Shown here in pieces: positions 31,107 through 38,771 of a DNA stretch of 64,000 nt. The position numbers were made by a program, and so were the translations under genes. Positions within the stretch are counted from its first letter, which is position 1; each line of letters begins with the position of its first letter. Below the pieces are notes generated by a model, which was not told the origin of the DNA, did no database searches, and saw only the letters and a program-made list of their open reading frames with translations. Source of the stretch: Changshengia sp963803165 (GTDB lineage Bacteria; Chloroflexota; Dormibacteria; Aeolococcales; Aeolococcaceae); assembly GCA_963803165.1 (NCBI GenBank), contig CAWDLK010000003.1, positions 124,001 to 188,000 on the forward strand. The letters are read 5' to 3'.

Positions 31107-31746
31107 GATCAGCCACTCCCCGACGCTCCAGGACTCCGACCTCAGCGCGCGGGCCAAGATCCGCGAGGCGGCCCTGGGCCTCTTCGCCGCCTCGGGGTTC
31201 GGGGTCTCGCTGCGCACCGTCGCCGAGGCCGCCGGGGTCTCCGCCGGCCTGGTGGTCCACCACTTCGGGTCCAAGGACGGCCTGCGCGCCGCCGTCGACG
31301 AGTCGGTGCTGGCGCTCTTCCTCGACCGGTTCGAGGTGCTGCCCCGGGATCTGCCCGCGGACCAGCTGTCGCGGCAGATGGCGGACATCTTCTCCAACGT
31401 CCTCGGGACCAGCCCGGAGATCCGCAGCTACCTGCGCCGCTGCCTCCTCGACGAGACCCCGGCCGGGACGACGATCTTCGACCAGGTGGTGGCGGCGACC
31501 CGGCGCGGGCTGGAGCTGCTCGAGCGGGCGGGTGGCATTCGCGCCGACTCCGACCCCGAGTGGCGTCCCTTCCAGGTGCTCTCCGTCATCCTCGGGCCAC
31601 TGCTCATGGAGCCGGTGATCCAGCGCCACATCGGCGAGCCCGCCTACGCGCCGGAGGTCGTGCGGCGGCGCACCGCCGCCAACCTCGACTTCGTCGCGCG
31701 GGGGCTCTTCGCGAGCGCGGAGACCGGCCCCACACTCCCACCCTGA
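31105..31746 (+). CDS. TetR-family transcriptional regulator
   Basis: A 213-residue regulator. The N-terminal HTH reads ARAKIREAALGLFAASGFGVSLRTVAEAAGVSAGLVVHHFGSKDGL, split here into its three helices: AALGLFAASG, LRTVAEAAGVS and the recognition helix AGLVVHHFG. The rest is a helical ligand-binding domain with no assigned class. GTG 31105 follows TAGAAT by six bases, indicating a leaderless transcript. It is divergent from a DHA2 exporter that it probably represses. Confidence 0.92.
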   Translation: MISHSPTLQDSDLSARAKIREAALGLFAASGFGVSLRTVAEAAGVSAGLVVHHFGSKDGLRAAVDESVLALFLDRFEVLPRDLPADQLSRQMADIFSNVLGTSPEIRSYLRRCLLDETPAGTTIFDQVVAATRRGLELLERAGGIRADSDPEWRPFQVLSVILGPLLMEPVIQRHIGEPAYAPEVVRRRTAANLDFVARGLFASAETGPTLPP

Positions 31747-31761
31747 CCGGAGATGCCCTGG

Positions 31762-32271
31762 TCAGCTCGGGGGCAGGCCGAGGTCGGCACGCACCACGTC
31801 ACCCGCGGTGATGGCCCTGCCGCCGTCGGCGCTGAGCTGCGCCTCCCAGGTCGGGAGATCGGAGTCGGCGACGTTGCTGATCTGGTTGAGGTCCTTGATC
31901 ACCGTCTGGTCATCGCTCACCAGGGTGGCGATGTCGCTGGCCGTGCTCCCGGTGGCGCCGATGTCCACGATGACGTTGTCGAAGGTGGTGAGAGCGCCCG
32001 CGTACATCGCGGCGGGCGCCACGAGCTGGCTCGGCTCCGGCGACCCCGCGATCGCGCTGGTCCACGCCACATACGCGGCGTCGACGGAGGCGGCCGCTCC
32101 CGCGTAGTAGACGGCGGCGGGCGTCGACCCCGGTGCCGCGGGCGTGGAGGTAGGCGACCCGGAGGCCGCCGGCGTCGAGGTCGGCGGCACCGAGGTGGAC
32201 GTCGGTGCGGTCGAGCCGCAGCCGGCCGCTACCACCGCCAGGCCCAGCACCAGAAGATAGCTCGCCTTCAT
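31762..32271 (-). CDS. Thr/Ser/Pro-rich lipoprotein, function unknown
   Basis: A 169-residue protein with signal peptide MKASYLLVLGLAVVAAGC, lipidated at Cys18. A low-complexity Thr/Ser/Pro/Ala linker runs to about residue 52, then a helical domain (AAASVDAAYVAWTSAIAG ... SDIATLVSDDQTVIKDLNQIS) with no cysteine. The helical pattern suggests a four-helix bundle. GGAGG lies before the ATG. It is convergent with the TetR gene (16 bases apart). No family was recognised. Confidence 0.75.
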   Translation of the reverse strand: MKASYLLVLGLAVVAAGCGSTAPTSTSVPPTSTPAASGSPTSTPAAPGSTPAAVYYAGAAASVDAAYVAWTSAIAGSPEPSQLVAPAAMYAGALTTFDNVIVDIGATGSTASDIATLVSDDQTVIKDLNQISNVADSDLPTWEAQLSADGGRAITAGDVVRADLGLPPS

Positions 32272-32380
32272 CTCGGCCTCCGCAACGCGCCATCACACCA
32301 CCGGACCTCCGGGGGCTCGGCTCGCACGCCGTGCCCTGCGGGTGGTCCGCCGGCCATCCCCTTCGCCGGCGCGACATGGT

Positions 32381-32395
32381 ACCCGCTCCGCGGGT
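32381..32395 (-). terminator. Short hairpin after the 76-aa Cys protein gene
   Basis: ACCCGC-TCC-GCGGGT forms a 6-bp stem with a three-base loop, 40 bases beyond the stop of the minus-strand gene at 32435-32665. Confidence 0.4.
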
Positions 32396-32434
32396 GGCAG
32401 GCGGCGGCGCGGATCGAGGGTGGCAGGTGGCCGG

Positions 32435-32665
32435 CTACGCGATCCGCGTCTGGAGCCAGAGCGGGACCGCCACGTCCCAGCCGATCGACGGTGCCGTCAG
32501 CCCGGCGCCGGCGCAGTAGTCGACGATGATCTCGGCGTGCCGGCGGCAGACCAGCCGGCGCCGGCCGTGATTGGGCGAGGCCGATGGGTAGACCAGCTCG
32601 ACCGCGGCGCGACGCGTGCAGGAGCTGCTCCCTCTCCAGTCGCAGTAGGCAGGCGTCTCGTCCAC
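32435..32665 (-). CDS. Small Cys-containing protein, putative zinc site
   Basis: A 76-residue protein starting at GTG 32665 with GGAGAAGG six bases upstream. Cysteines at 8, 16, 40 and 51 and His43 (pattern Cys8-x7-Cys16 ... Cys40-x2-His43-x7-Cys51) suggest a metal-binding knuckle. The first half is charged (RRAAVELVYP) and the end is hydrophobic with two Trp residues. No family was recognised. The frame extends upstream without homology-like sequence, so the start is based on the ribosome site. Confidence 0.5.
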   Translation of the reverse strand: MDETPAYCDWRGSSSCTRRAAVELVYPSASPNHGRRRLVCRRHAEIIVDYCAGAGLTAPSIGWDVAVPLWLQTRIA

Positions 32666-32835
32666 GGTTGACCTTCTCCAGTCGGCCGGTGCGGACCGGC
32701 TCCGACCACCAGTGGACCGCGGCCGGGCCGCGCGGTACAGGGCCCAAGAGCACGGCCTTGCGTGGACCTTTGTCCCGGGCGGCCGGCGAACGGCCCATGG
32801 GAGCTGCGGTCTCACCCTGGTAGTGTCCGGGGCTC

Positions 32836-33702
32836 GTGGCCATCACCCTCCCGCTCGCGCTCTTCTTCGGCGTCGTCCAGGGCGCCAGCGAGCTGTTCCC
32901 CGTCTCCTCGCTCGGTCATGCCGTGGTGCTGCCTCCGCTCCTCGGCCTCGGGGTCCGGGAGAGCTCGTCCGGCTTCCTCCCCTTCCTGGTCCTCCTCCAC
33001 ATCGGCACCGCCACCGCCCTCATCGCCCTCTACTGGCGGCAGTGGGGGCGGATCGTGGCCGGATTCGTTCGCAGCGCGGTGACCGGGCAGGTCCGGGGAG
33101 GGGACGATCGCCTGGCCTGGCTGCTGGTGGTGGGGACGATCCCGGCGGGACTGGTCGGCTTCATCTTCCAGACGCCGCTCCAGAAGAACTTCGGGGACCC
33201 ACGCCTCGCCGCCGCCCTGCTGATCGTCAACGGCGCCATGCTCCTGGGCGCCGAGCTGCTGCGGCGCCGCGCGGAGCGGCGGGCGGGGATCACCCGTCGC
33301 GACCCCGCGCTCGAGGCTCGCCAGTTCCGGTCCCTCGACCAGATGGGCTTCGGCCGCGCGGCACTGGTCGGGGCCTGCCAGGTGGTCGCCCTCTTCCCCG
33401 GCCTCTCGCGCTCGGGCTCGACCATGGCCGGCGGGCTGATCGCCGGGCTCCGCCACGAGGAGGCGGTGCGCTTCTCGTTCCTCCTCGCCACCCCGATCAT
33501 CCTTGCCGCCGGGCTCCTGGAGCTGCCCTCGCTGGCCGGCCGCGCCGACCTGGGGCCGATGCTGGCGGGCGGCGTGGCGGCGGGGCTCGTCGCCTACGCG
33601 AGCGCCCGCTTCCTTGTCCGATACTTCCGGGTTGGCCGGCTCGACCCCTATGCCTACTACTGCGCGGGCTTCGGCGTGCTCGGCCTCATCCTGCTGCGCT
33701 AG
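32836..33702 (+). CDS. uppP: Undecaprenyl-diphosphatase UppP (BacA)
   Basis: A 288-residue membrane enzyme. The first active-site motif is VVQGASELFPVSSLGH, matching QGxxE-x-x-P-x-SS-x-x-H, and the second is LFPGLSRSGSTMAGGL, the PGxSRSxxT motif. Several hydrophobic helices surround them. The enzyme recycles undecaprenyl diphosphate for peptidoglycan synthesis and gives bacitracin resistance. GTG 32836 is used; TAGTGT lies nine bases upstream and no ribosome site is evident, so the leader is very short. A small membrane protein follows after 21 bases. Confidence 0.93.
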   Translation: MAITLPLALFFGVVQGASELFPVSSLGHAVVLPPLLGLGVRESSSGFLPFLVLLHIGTATALIALYWRQWGRIVAGFVRSAVTGQVRGGDDRLAWLLVVGTIPAGLVGFIFQTPLQKNFGDPRLAAALLIVNGAMLLGAELLRRRAERRAGITRRDPALEARQFRSLDQMGFGRAALVGACQVVALFPGLSRSGSTMAGGLIAGLRHEEAVRFSFLLATPIILAAGLLELPSLAGRADLGPMLAGGVAAGLVAYASARFLVRYFRVGRLDPYAYYCAGFGVLGLILLR

Positions 33703-33723
33703 AGCCCACGGGGGATCACCTCG

Positions 33724-33939
33724 ATGTCCGACCCCGCTCATCGCCGCAACCGAGCCCTCGCGACGGTGCTGATCGTGATCTGCGTGGTCTGCCTCGGCCT
33801 GGCCGTCTTCTACTTCACCCAGACGACGACCTTCCTGGCCAGCGCCCCGGCGCGGATCCAGCTCAAGCACGGCCTGCTCTTCGCGGGACTCGCCGTCGTC
33901 TCGGCGATCGGCGCCAACATCCTCTGGCGGCGCGACTGA
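33724..33939 (+). CDS. Small two-helix membrane protein
   Basis: A 71-residue protein with two hydrophobic segments (residues about 12-31 and 49-66) separated by a short polar loop FTQTTTFLASAP-RIQLKHG. Both ends are positively charged. It follows uppP closely and is probably co-transcribed. No family with known function was recognised. Confidence 0.7.
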   Translation: MSDPAHRRNRALATVLIVICVVCLGLAVFYFTQTTTFLASAPARIQLKHGLLFAGLAVVSAIGANILWRRD

Positions 33940-33985
33940 GCCGCAGCCGGCCGGTCATCGCAGGGGCAGCCGCCCGGGGACGAAG

Positions 33986-35155
33986 ATGGGCGGGGTGAAG
34001 CGGTCACCGCCCCCGACCGCCCGCGCGCGCGGCGCGCTGGTCGATCTCAGGGGCCGGCTCGAGGCTCCCCTGGTCCACGCCGCCAAGGCAGCGGTCGCCT
34101 CCGGGTTCGCCTGGTTCGTGGCCGCAGACCTGCTCGGCAACCAGATCCCCGTCTTTGCCCCGCTGGCGGCGGTGCTCACCGTCCAGGTGACCATCTGGCA
34201 GTCGGTGTCGCGGGGCCTGCAACGCGTGGCCGGGGTGATGGTCGGCGTGGTGGTGGCCGGCCTCCTCGCCGGGCTGGCCGGCATCCACGCGTGGTCGATC
34301 GCTCTCGTCATCTTCGTCGCGCTGCTGGTGGGCCGGGGGCTGCGGCTGGGCACCCAGGGGGCCATCCAGGTGCCGATCAGCGCGCTCCTCGTCATGGTGC
34401 TCGGGGCGACCACCGGCGGCTACGGCCTCGACCGGGTGGTCGACACGGCGATCGGCGCCGCCTGCGGGATCCTGGTCAACCTGGTGATCTTCCCCGGCAT
34501 CCACCTGGAGCAGGCGGACGAGGCGGTGCGCGCTCTCGGCGAGGGGCTGGCCTCGGTGGTCCGCAGCGTCGCCGCCCGCATCGACGTCGGCACTGCGGCT
34601 CCCGAGCTGCCTGCCGGCGACACCGACGCGATCCTCGGCGCGGCCCGGCGGCTCGGTGACCAGGTCGCCGCCGCGGCCCGGGCGGTGAGCCGCGCCGACG
34701 AGTCCTGCCAGTGGCACCCGGCCGGCCGGCGGGGACGCCCCGTGGTGGAGACGCTCGGGGCCCGGGTCGCGGTCCTTCAGATGGCCGAGCGGCAGGTGCG
34801 GGGCATCGCGCGCACCGTGACCGAGGCCGGCCCGCGCTGGGAGCTGCCCGGCGCACCCTCGGCGGCGCTCGCCCGGCTGCTCGGGGAGGTCGCCTCCGAG
34901 CTCGCGAGCTGGGTCGCGCCCGGCCTCCACGGCAATGCCCCCGGGACGGGGCAGCCCGCCGGGGCGGCCGAGGACGCGACCTTCGAGTCGCTGCTCCGCG
35001 TCCTGCGGGCACCCGACCTCGACCCGGAGAGCGCCGCCCTCGCCACCGCCATCGCCATCGATGCCCGGCGCATCCACGAGGAGCTCGCATCACCCCCGCC
35101 GACGGCCACGCGCACGCGGAGCTGGCGCTCCCTCTTTGACCGGGCGGGCGGCTGA
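33986..35155 (+). CDS. FUSC/aromatic acid exporter-like membrane protein
   Basis: A 389-residue protein. The N-terminal 180 residues hold about six short helices with the family pattern: AAKAAVASGFAWFVAADLLG, PVFAPLAAVLTVQVTIWQSVSRGLQR (the APL-x-A-x-x ... GLQR-x-xG core), VLGATTGG and RVVDTAIGAACGILVNLVIFP. The C-terminal half is cytosolic and helical. This matches the FUSC/ArAE family, implicated in export of aromatic acids. GTG 33995 is an alternative start. Neighbours give no hint of substrate. Confidence 0.8.
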   Translation: MGGVKRSPPPTARARGALVDLRGRLEAPLVHAAKAAVASGFAWFVAADLLGNQIPVFAPLAAVLTVQVTIWQSVSRGLQRVAGVMVGVVVAGLLAGLAGIHAWSIALVIFVALLVGRGLRLGTQGAIQVPISALLVMVLGATTGGYGLDRVVDTAIGAACGILVNLVIFPGIHLEQADEAVRALGEGLASVVRSVAARIDVGTAAPELPAGDTDAILGAARRLGDQVAAAARAVSRADESCQWHPAGRRGRPVVETLGARVAVLQMAERQVRGIARTVTEAGPRWELPGAPSAALARLLGEVASELASWVAPGLHGNAPGTGQPAGAAEDATFESLLRVLRAPDLDPESAALATAIAIDARRIHEELASPPPTATRTRSWRSLFDRAGG

Positions 35156-35179
35156 CCCGGGCGCGAGCGCGGCGGGGGC

Positions 35180-35220
35180 TTGACATTGCGCGGATATCGC
35201 GATATATCTTTAGCATATCG
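35180..35220 (+). promoter_or_regulatory. Strong promoter with dyad operators before the PadR gene
   Basis: TTGACA (35180-35185), 17 bases, TATATC (35203-35208) is the best sigma-70-type promoter in the window. ATATCGCGATAT (35194-35205) is a perfect palindrome across spacer and -10, and CGATAT/ATATCG (35200-35205, 35215-35220) form a second dyad over the start point. Auto-repression by the PadR protein is likely. Confidence 0.7.
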
Positions 35221-35252
35221 TTTGATCCACCCCTCACCCGAGGTCCCACACC

Positions 35253-35951
35253 GTGAACGACACCGCTACCGCCGATTGGTTCGCCCAGTTCGGTGGCGAC
35301 GCCCGCGCACGCTTCGCCCAGCGCTTCGCCGCCCGGGCCCGCCGCCGGTCCGGCGGCGACACCCCCGACGAGCCCCCCTTCCCGTTCGGCTGGGAGCACT
35401 CCCACCGCCGGCCTCCCTTCGGACGGGAGCGCTTCCCCCGCTTCGGCGCCTTCTTCGGACCCGGCCCCGGCCGGGGGCCGCGGATGCGCCGGGGCGACGT
35501 CCGCGCCGCCATCCTCGCCCTGCTCGTGGAGCAGCAGCGCAACGGCTACCAGATCATCCAGGAGATCGAGCGCCGCAGCGGCGGCCTCTGGAGGCCGAGC
35601 GCGGGCGCCGTCTACCCCGCCCTCCAGCAGCTCGAGGACGAGGGCCTGATCGAGGCCGTCGAGGACGGCGGCCGGCGCGAGCTCCGGCTCACCGAGGCCG
35701 GGCGCGCGTACGCGGAGACGCACCCCGACGAGCTGGCCGCGCCCTGGGCGTCGGTCGCGGGCTCGGTGGACGAGGACGCTCGCTCCCTCTTCGAGATCAT
35801 GGCGGCGGTCGGAGCCGCCTCCGTCCAGGTCGGCCAGGCGGGCAGCGACGCCCAGGTGGCCAAGGCCCGCAAGCTGCTCGCCGACACCCGCAAGGGCCTC
35901 TACCGGATCCTCGCCGAGGAGGACTCCACCGAGGCCGAGCCGCCGGGCTGA
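35253..35951 (+). CDS. PadR-family transcriptional regulator
   Basis: A 232-residue regulator. Residues 1-78 are disordered and Arg/Pro/Phe-rich. The PadR winged helix follows: RRGDVRAAILALLVEQQRNGYQIIQEIERRSGGLWRPSAGAVYPALQQLEDEGLI is the full span, with the diagnostic NGYQI and SAGAVYPALQQLE motifs, then a wing (RRELRLTEAGRAY) and a C-terminal dimerisation helix. GAGGT lies eight bases before the GTG. The gene has its own strong promoter with overlapping dyads, so it probably represses itself. The exchanger gene downstream is convergent, so its target is not obvious. Confidence 0.9.
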   Translation: MNDTATADWFAQFGGDARARFAQRFAARARRRSGGDTPDEPPFPFGWEHSHRRPPFGRERFPRFGAFFGPGPGRGPRMRRGDVRAAILALLVEQQRNGYQIIQEIERRSGGLWRPSAGAVYPALQQLEDEGLIEAVEDGGRRELRLTEAGRAYAETHPDELAAPWASVAGSVDEDARSLFEIMAAVGAASVQVGQAGSDAQVAKARKLLADTRKGLYRILAEEDSTEAEPPG

Positions 35952-35958
35952 GCGCGGC

Positions 35959-36963
35959 TCAGCCGGCGGCCAGCAGGAGCCAGCCCACGAAGACCGCGTA
36001 GGCGGCGACGATCAACCCGCCCGCCGCACGCCGCAGCCCGCGCTGGCGATGGGCGGCGGCGAGGCTGACCGCGGTGAGCCCGAGGCACCACGCCGCGACC
36101 AGCACCGTCGGGCCGGACGCCGCCCCCAACCCGACCACGGTGCCGGGGAGGAGGAGGCCGACCACCACGTTGAGGCCGTTGCTGTTGAGGGCGATGCTGA
36201 GGACTGCGGCCCCGCGCCCGCGCAGCGCCAGGTAGACCGCGCCCACCGCGTTGGGGAGGCTGGTCACCGCCGCCAAGACCAGGGCTCCGACCACGATCTC
36301 GGAGATGCCCAGGCGAACGCCGAGGTCTGACGCGGTGCGCTCCATGGTCACGCTGGCGGCCACCACGACGAGCAGGGAGAGGACGGCGACGAGCACGTCG
36401 CCCCGGCCCGCCCGGGGCACCCGGATGGCCGCCTCCAGGTCCCTCTCCTCCTCGACGACGGCGGCGCGCAGCCAGTGGGCCCAGCCGTGACGACCCGCCA
36501 GCCGCCGCAGCACCCCGCGGTCCGCGCCGAGCAGGGCTACGTACCCGAGCAGCGCGGCGCCGGCCAGAGCGAGGCCGGCGGCGGGCGGGATGACGCCGAG
36601 GACCGCGACCAGGCAGACGGCGGCGATCCAGATCGCGATCAGGCCACCGAGGATCACCACCCGCCGCCGGAACCTGATGCTCCCCGCGACCAGGGCGCTG
36701 AGGCCGAGCAGGGCGGCGATGTTGAAGACGTTGGATCCGAGGATGACGCCGGCCCCGACCCGCTGCTCATGGTGGAGCAGGGCGGTGATCGCCGAGGTGA
36801 CCTCGGGCGCGTCGGCGGCCAGCGCGGCCACCATGCCGAGCAGGGCCTCGGAGAGCCCGAGCCGCTCCCCCACCCGCTCCAGCCGCGAGACCAGCAGCCA
36901 GCTGGTGCCCAGGCTGACGCAGGCCGCGACCACGAAGAGCGGCGCCGACACCACGACCGGCAC
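35959..36963 (-). CDS. Sodium/calcium exchanger-family antiporter (CaCA)
   Basis: A 334-residue membrane protein with two inverted repeats. Alpha-1 has VAALAADAPEVTSAITALLHHEQRVGAGVILGSNVFNIAALLG (shown as the motifs DAPEVTSA and GSNVFNI), alpha-2 has VTSLPNAVGAVYLALRGRGAAVLSIALNSNGLNVVVGL (SLPNAVGA and SNGLNV). In alpha-2 the usual GSN-x-FN is NSNGLN and the Glu of SxPE is Asn, so ion selectivity may be altered. GTG 36963 has AGGGAGGA five bases before it. It would exchange Ca2+ against Na+ or H+ across the membrane. Confidence 0.85.
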   Translation of the reverse strand: MPVVVSAPLFVVAACVSLGTSWLLVSRLERVGERLGLSEALLGMVAALAADAPEVTSAITALLHHEQRVGAGVILGSNVFNIAALLGLSALVAGSIRFRRRVVILGGLIAIWIAAVCLVAVLGVIPPAAGLALAGAALLGYVALLGADRGVLRRLAGRHGWAHWLRAAVVEEERDLEAAIRVPRAGRGDVLVAVLSLLVVVAASVTMERTASDLGVRLGISEIVVGALVLAAVTSLPNAVGAVYLALRGRGAAVLSIALNSNGLNVVVGLLLPGTVVGLGAASGPTVLVAAWCLGLTAVSLAAAHRQRGLRRAAGGLIVAAYAVFVGWLLLAAG

Positions 36964-37142
36964 AGGAGTCCTCCCTGAACGACATCGTGCCGACCAGACT
37001 TCCCGGCGCTCCCCGCGAGACTGTACCAAGCCCAACAGGGGTGGCCGGAGCTCCCGGCCCGGGCCCCGGCACCGTCCGGGTCAGGCGCACTAGCCGAGGT
37101 TCGCCCACCTGCATCTCGTCTCCCGGCCCCGTCCGGGCCAGC

Positions 37143-37580
37143 ATGGAGAGCGTGATCGGAGCGTTGAAAGCGCTGGGCGCGCTGGCCGCCGGGGTGGTCG
37201 CCCTGGGCGCCGGCCAGGCTCTCGCGGCGGGCCTCGAGGGTTCGGCCCAGAGCCTCGGCACGGGCCAGCAGGTCACGGCCGCCTGCACCCAGGACACGCT
37301 CCGGGTCGGCTTCTCGACGGCGTACTCGTCCACCCTCGGCGCGGACGGCGGCTACGCGGTGACCAACGTGACCCTCACCGACACCGCCTCCACCCCCAAC
37401 CTCAGCGCCTGCGTGGGCGAGAGCTACCGGGTGACGCTGACCGGCGCCGGAGGGACCTCCCTCGGCACGGCGGCCGGGGTCGTCCCGGGCGGCCAGTCGA
37501 GCTTCTCCCCCGCCGGCGGGCTAGCCGCGCCGGTGGACGCCTCGGCGATCAGCGGCGCCGCCGTGGTGATCGGCGGCTGA
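37143..37580 (+). CDS. SipW-cassette secreted protein 1
   Basis: A 145-residue secreted protein, paralogue of the next two genes. The signal region is ALKALGALAAGVVALGAG-QALA. After it comes SLGTGQQVTAAC, matching the LG-x8-C motif shared by all four proteins of the cassette, and a second Cys in LSACVGESYRVTL, so one disulfide is likely. The body is rich in Thr, Ser, Ala and Gly with alternating strand pattern, and the chain ends SGAAVVIGG. The start aligns codon for codon with the paralogues. It probably folds as a small beta-sandwich exported by the signal peptidase encoded at 39266. Confidence 0.7.
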   Translation: MESVIGALKALGALAAGVVALGAGQALAAGLEGSAQSLGTGQQVTAACTQDTLRVGFSTAYSSTLGADGGYAVTNVTLTDTASTPNLSACVGESYRVTLTGAGGTSLGTAAGVVPGGQSSFSPAGGLAAPVDASAISGAAVVIGG

Positions 37581-37822
37581 CCGCTCCGCGGCGGCGATCC
37601 GGGACCAAGGGGCCGCGACCGGAAATCGGATTCACGATCGTGTGAACAGCCGTTACACGGATGGTGGCCCGGTGACGCCGCCGACGCGGGCTCACAACGC
37701 TCCAATCGATCCCGCTAGTGCATCTGCACCATGGTCGCGATGACGCACCTGACCCATCGGGCAGGGGCGCGCGACAAGTCCAACGGCCTGCGCGTCGCGC
37801 AGGGAGACGGAGCGAGGATCAC

Positions 37823-38245
37823 ATGAAGCGCATCATCGGAGCGGCCGCGGCGGGCGTCATCGCCTTCAGCGGCATCTACGCCCTGGCGGCCAGCCTCAGC
37901 GTCACCAGCAACACCCTGGGGGCGGGCACGTCGGTGGTCGCGTCCTGCACGGCCGACACCCTGACCGTGACCTACGGCACGTTGACCTACTCGTCCACGG
38001 TGCCGGGCTACACGGTCAGCACGGTGGTCATCAAGGACAACACCTCGCCCACGCCCAGCTGGACCACCTGCAACAGCCTCGCCTACCGGGTCACCCTCCA
38101 GGGCGGGTCCAACGCCTCCCTCGAGGAGGCCACCGGCACGGTGAGCGGCGTCGCCAACACGACGGGCTCCTCGTTCACGGTCACCTTCGCCTCGGCGGAG
38201 AGCGCCAGCCTGATCACCGGCATCGCCGTGGTCATCGGCGGCTAG
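37823..38245 (+). CDS. SipW-cassette secreted protein 2
   Basis: A 140-residue protein beginning MKRIIGAAAAGVIAFSG with signal cleavage likely after YALA. The mature N-terminus, SVTSNTLGAGTSVVASC, resembles the conserved N-T-F-x-AGT-L segment that follows the signal peptide in TasA and CalY proteins. The second Cys is in TTCNSLAYRVTL and the end is TGIAVVIGG. GAGG lies five bases before the ATG. A dyad around CACGATCGTG sits about 180 bases upstream. It is nearly identical to protein 3 over its first 41 residues, so the pair arose by recent duplication. Role as a fibre subunit is inferred. Confidence 0.75.
   Translation: MKRIIGAAAAGVIAFSGIYALAASLSVTSNTLGAGTSVVASCTADTLTVTYGTLTYSSTVPGYTVSTVVIKDNTSPTPSWTTCNSLAYRVTLQGGSNASLEEATGTVSGVANTTGSSFTVTFASAESASLITGIAVVIGG
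37859..37920 (+). repeat. 62-base identical block, copy A (signal-peptide region of protein 2)
   Basis: These 62 bases are identical to 38338-38399. They encode the signal-peptide core and the first mature residues. Identity without third-position change points to recent duplication or gene conversion. Confidence 0.9.
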
Positions 38246-38301
38246 CACCCACCGCGCTCACAACACCCACGAAGCACAGCCACTGACGGAGCGAGATCAT
38301 C

Positions 38302-38691
38302 ATGAAGCGCATCATCGGAGCCGTCGCCGCGGGGGCGATCGCCTTCAGCGGCATCTACGCCCTGGCGGCCAGCCTCAGCGTCACCAGCAACACCCTGGGC
38401 GCGGGAACGTCGGTGGTGGCCGCGTGCCAGGCTGCGGCCCTCAACGCGACCTACACCCCGCTCAGCTACTCCGCCACCGCCCCCGGCTACACCGCCAGCA
38501 CCGTGACGGTCACGGGGCTGACCAGCAGCTGCTACAGCCTGCCCTACCGGGTGACCCTGTACGGGAGCGGCAACACCCAGCTCGGTGAGGCCACCGGCAA
38601 CACCCCGAGCAGCGGCAGCACCTTCGCCGCCAGCTTCGCGGCCGTGAGCGCCGCCTCGGTCTCCGGCGTCGCCATCGTCATCGGCGGCTGA
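38302..38691 (+). CDS. SipW-cassette secreted protein 3
   Basis: A 129-residue paralogue of protein 2. The signal peptide and first mature residues are almost unchanged (NTLGAGTSVVAAC), while the rest has diverged: TSSCYSLPYRVTL carries the second Cys and the chain ends SGVAIVIGG. Conservation of the signal with divergence of the body fits a common export route with different surface properties. GGAGCGAG precedes the ATG. A terminator-like hairpin follows the gene. Confidence 0.75.
   Translation: MKRIIGAVAAGAIAFSGIYALAASLSVTSNTLGAGTSVVAACQAAALNATYTPLSYSATAPGYTASTVTVTGLTSSCYSLPYRVTLYGSGNTQLGEATGNTPSSGSTFAASFAAVSAASVSGVAIVIGG
38338..38399 (+). repeat. 62-base identical block, copy B (signal-peptide region of protein 3)
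   Basis: Second copy of the block at 37859-37920, in the same reading frame relative to the start codon. Distance between copies is 479 bases. Confidence 0.9.
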
Positions 38692-38709
38692 TAACCACGC
38701 TTCGCTCCA

Positions 38710-38747
38710 CCGGCGGGTCCCCAGGTCTCGGCCGCGGGGCCCGCCGG
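38710..38747 (+). terminator. Hairpin between secreted proteins 3 and 4
   Basis: CCGGCGGG-T-CCCC pairs with GGGG-CCCGCCGG around a 13-base loop, 12 pairs with one bulged T, followed by CTTCTCC. It could end the transcript or lower expression of the downstream genes. Confidence 0.6.
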
Positions 38748-38771
38748 CTTCTCCAAGCGTCGGAGTGAGAG

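Noticed and set aside
37631..37646. Dyad CACGATCGTG compared with the TCACAC-GTCG-GTGTGA site at 25816
   Set aside because: The two look related at first sight but spacing and core differ, so a shared regulator is not supported.
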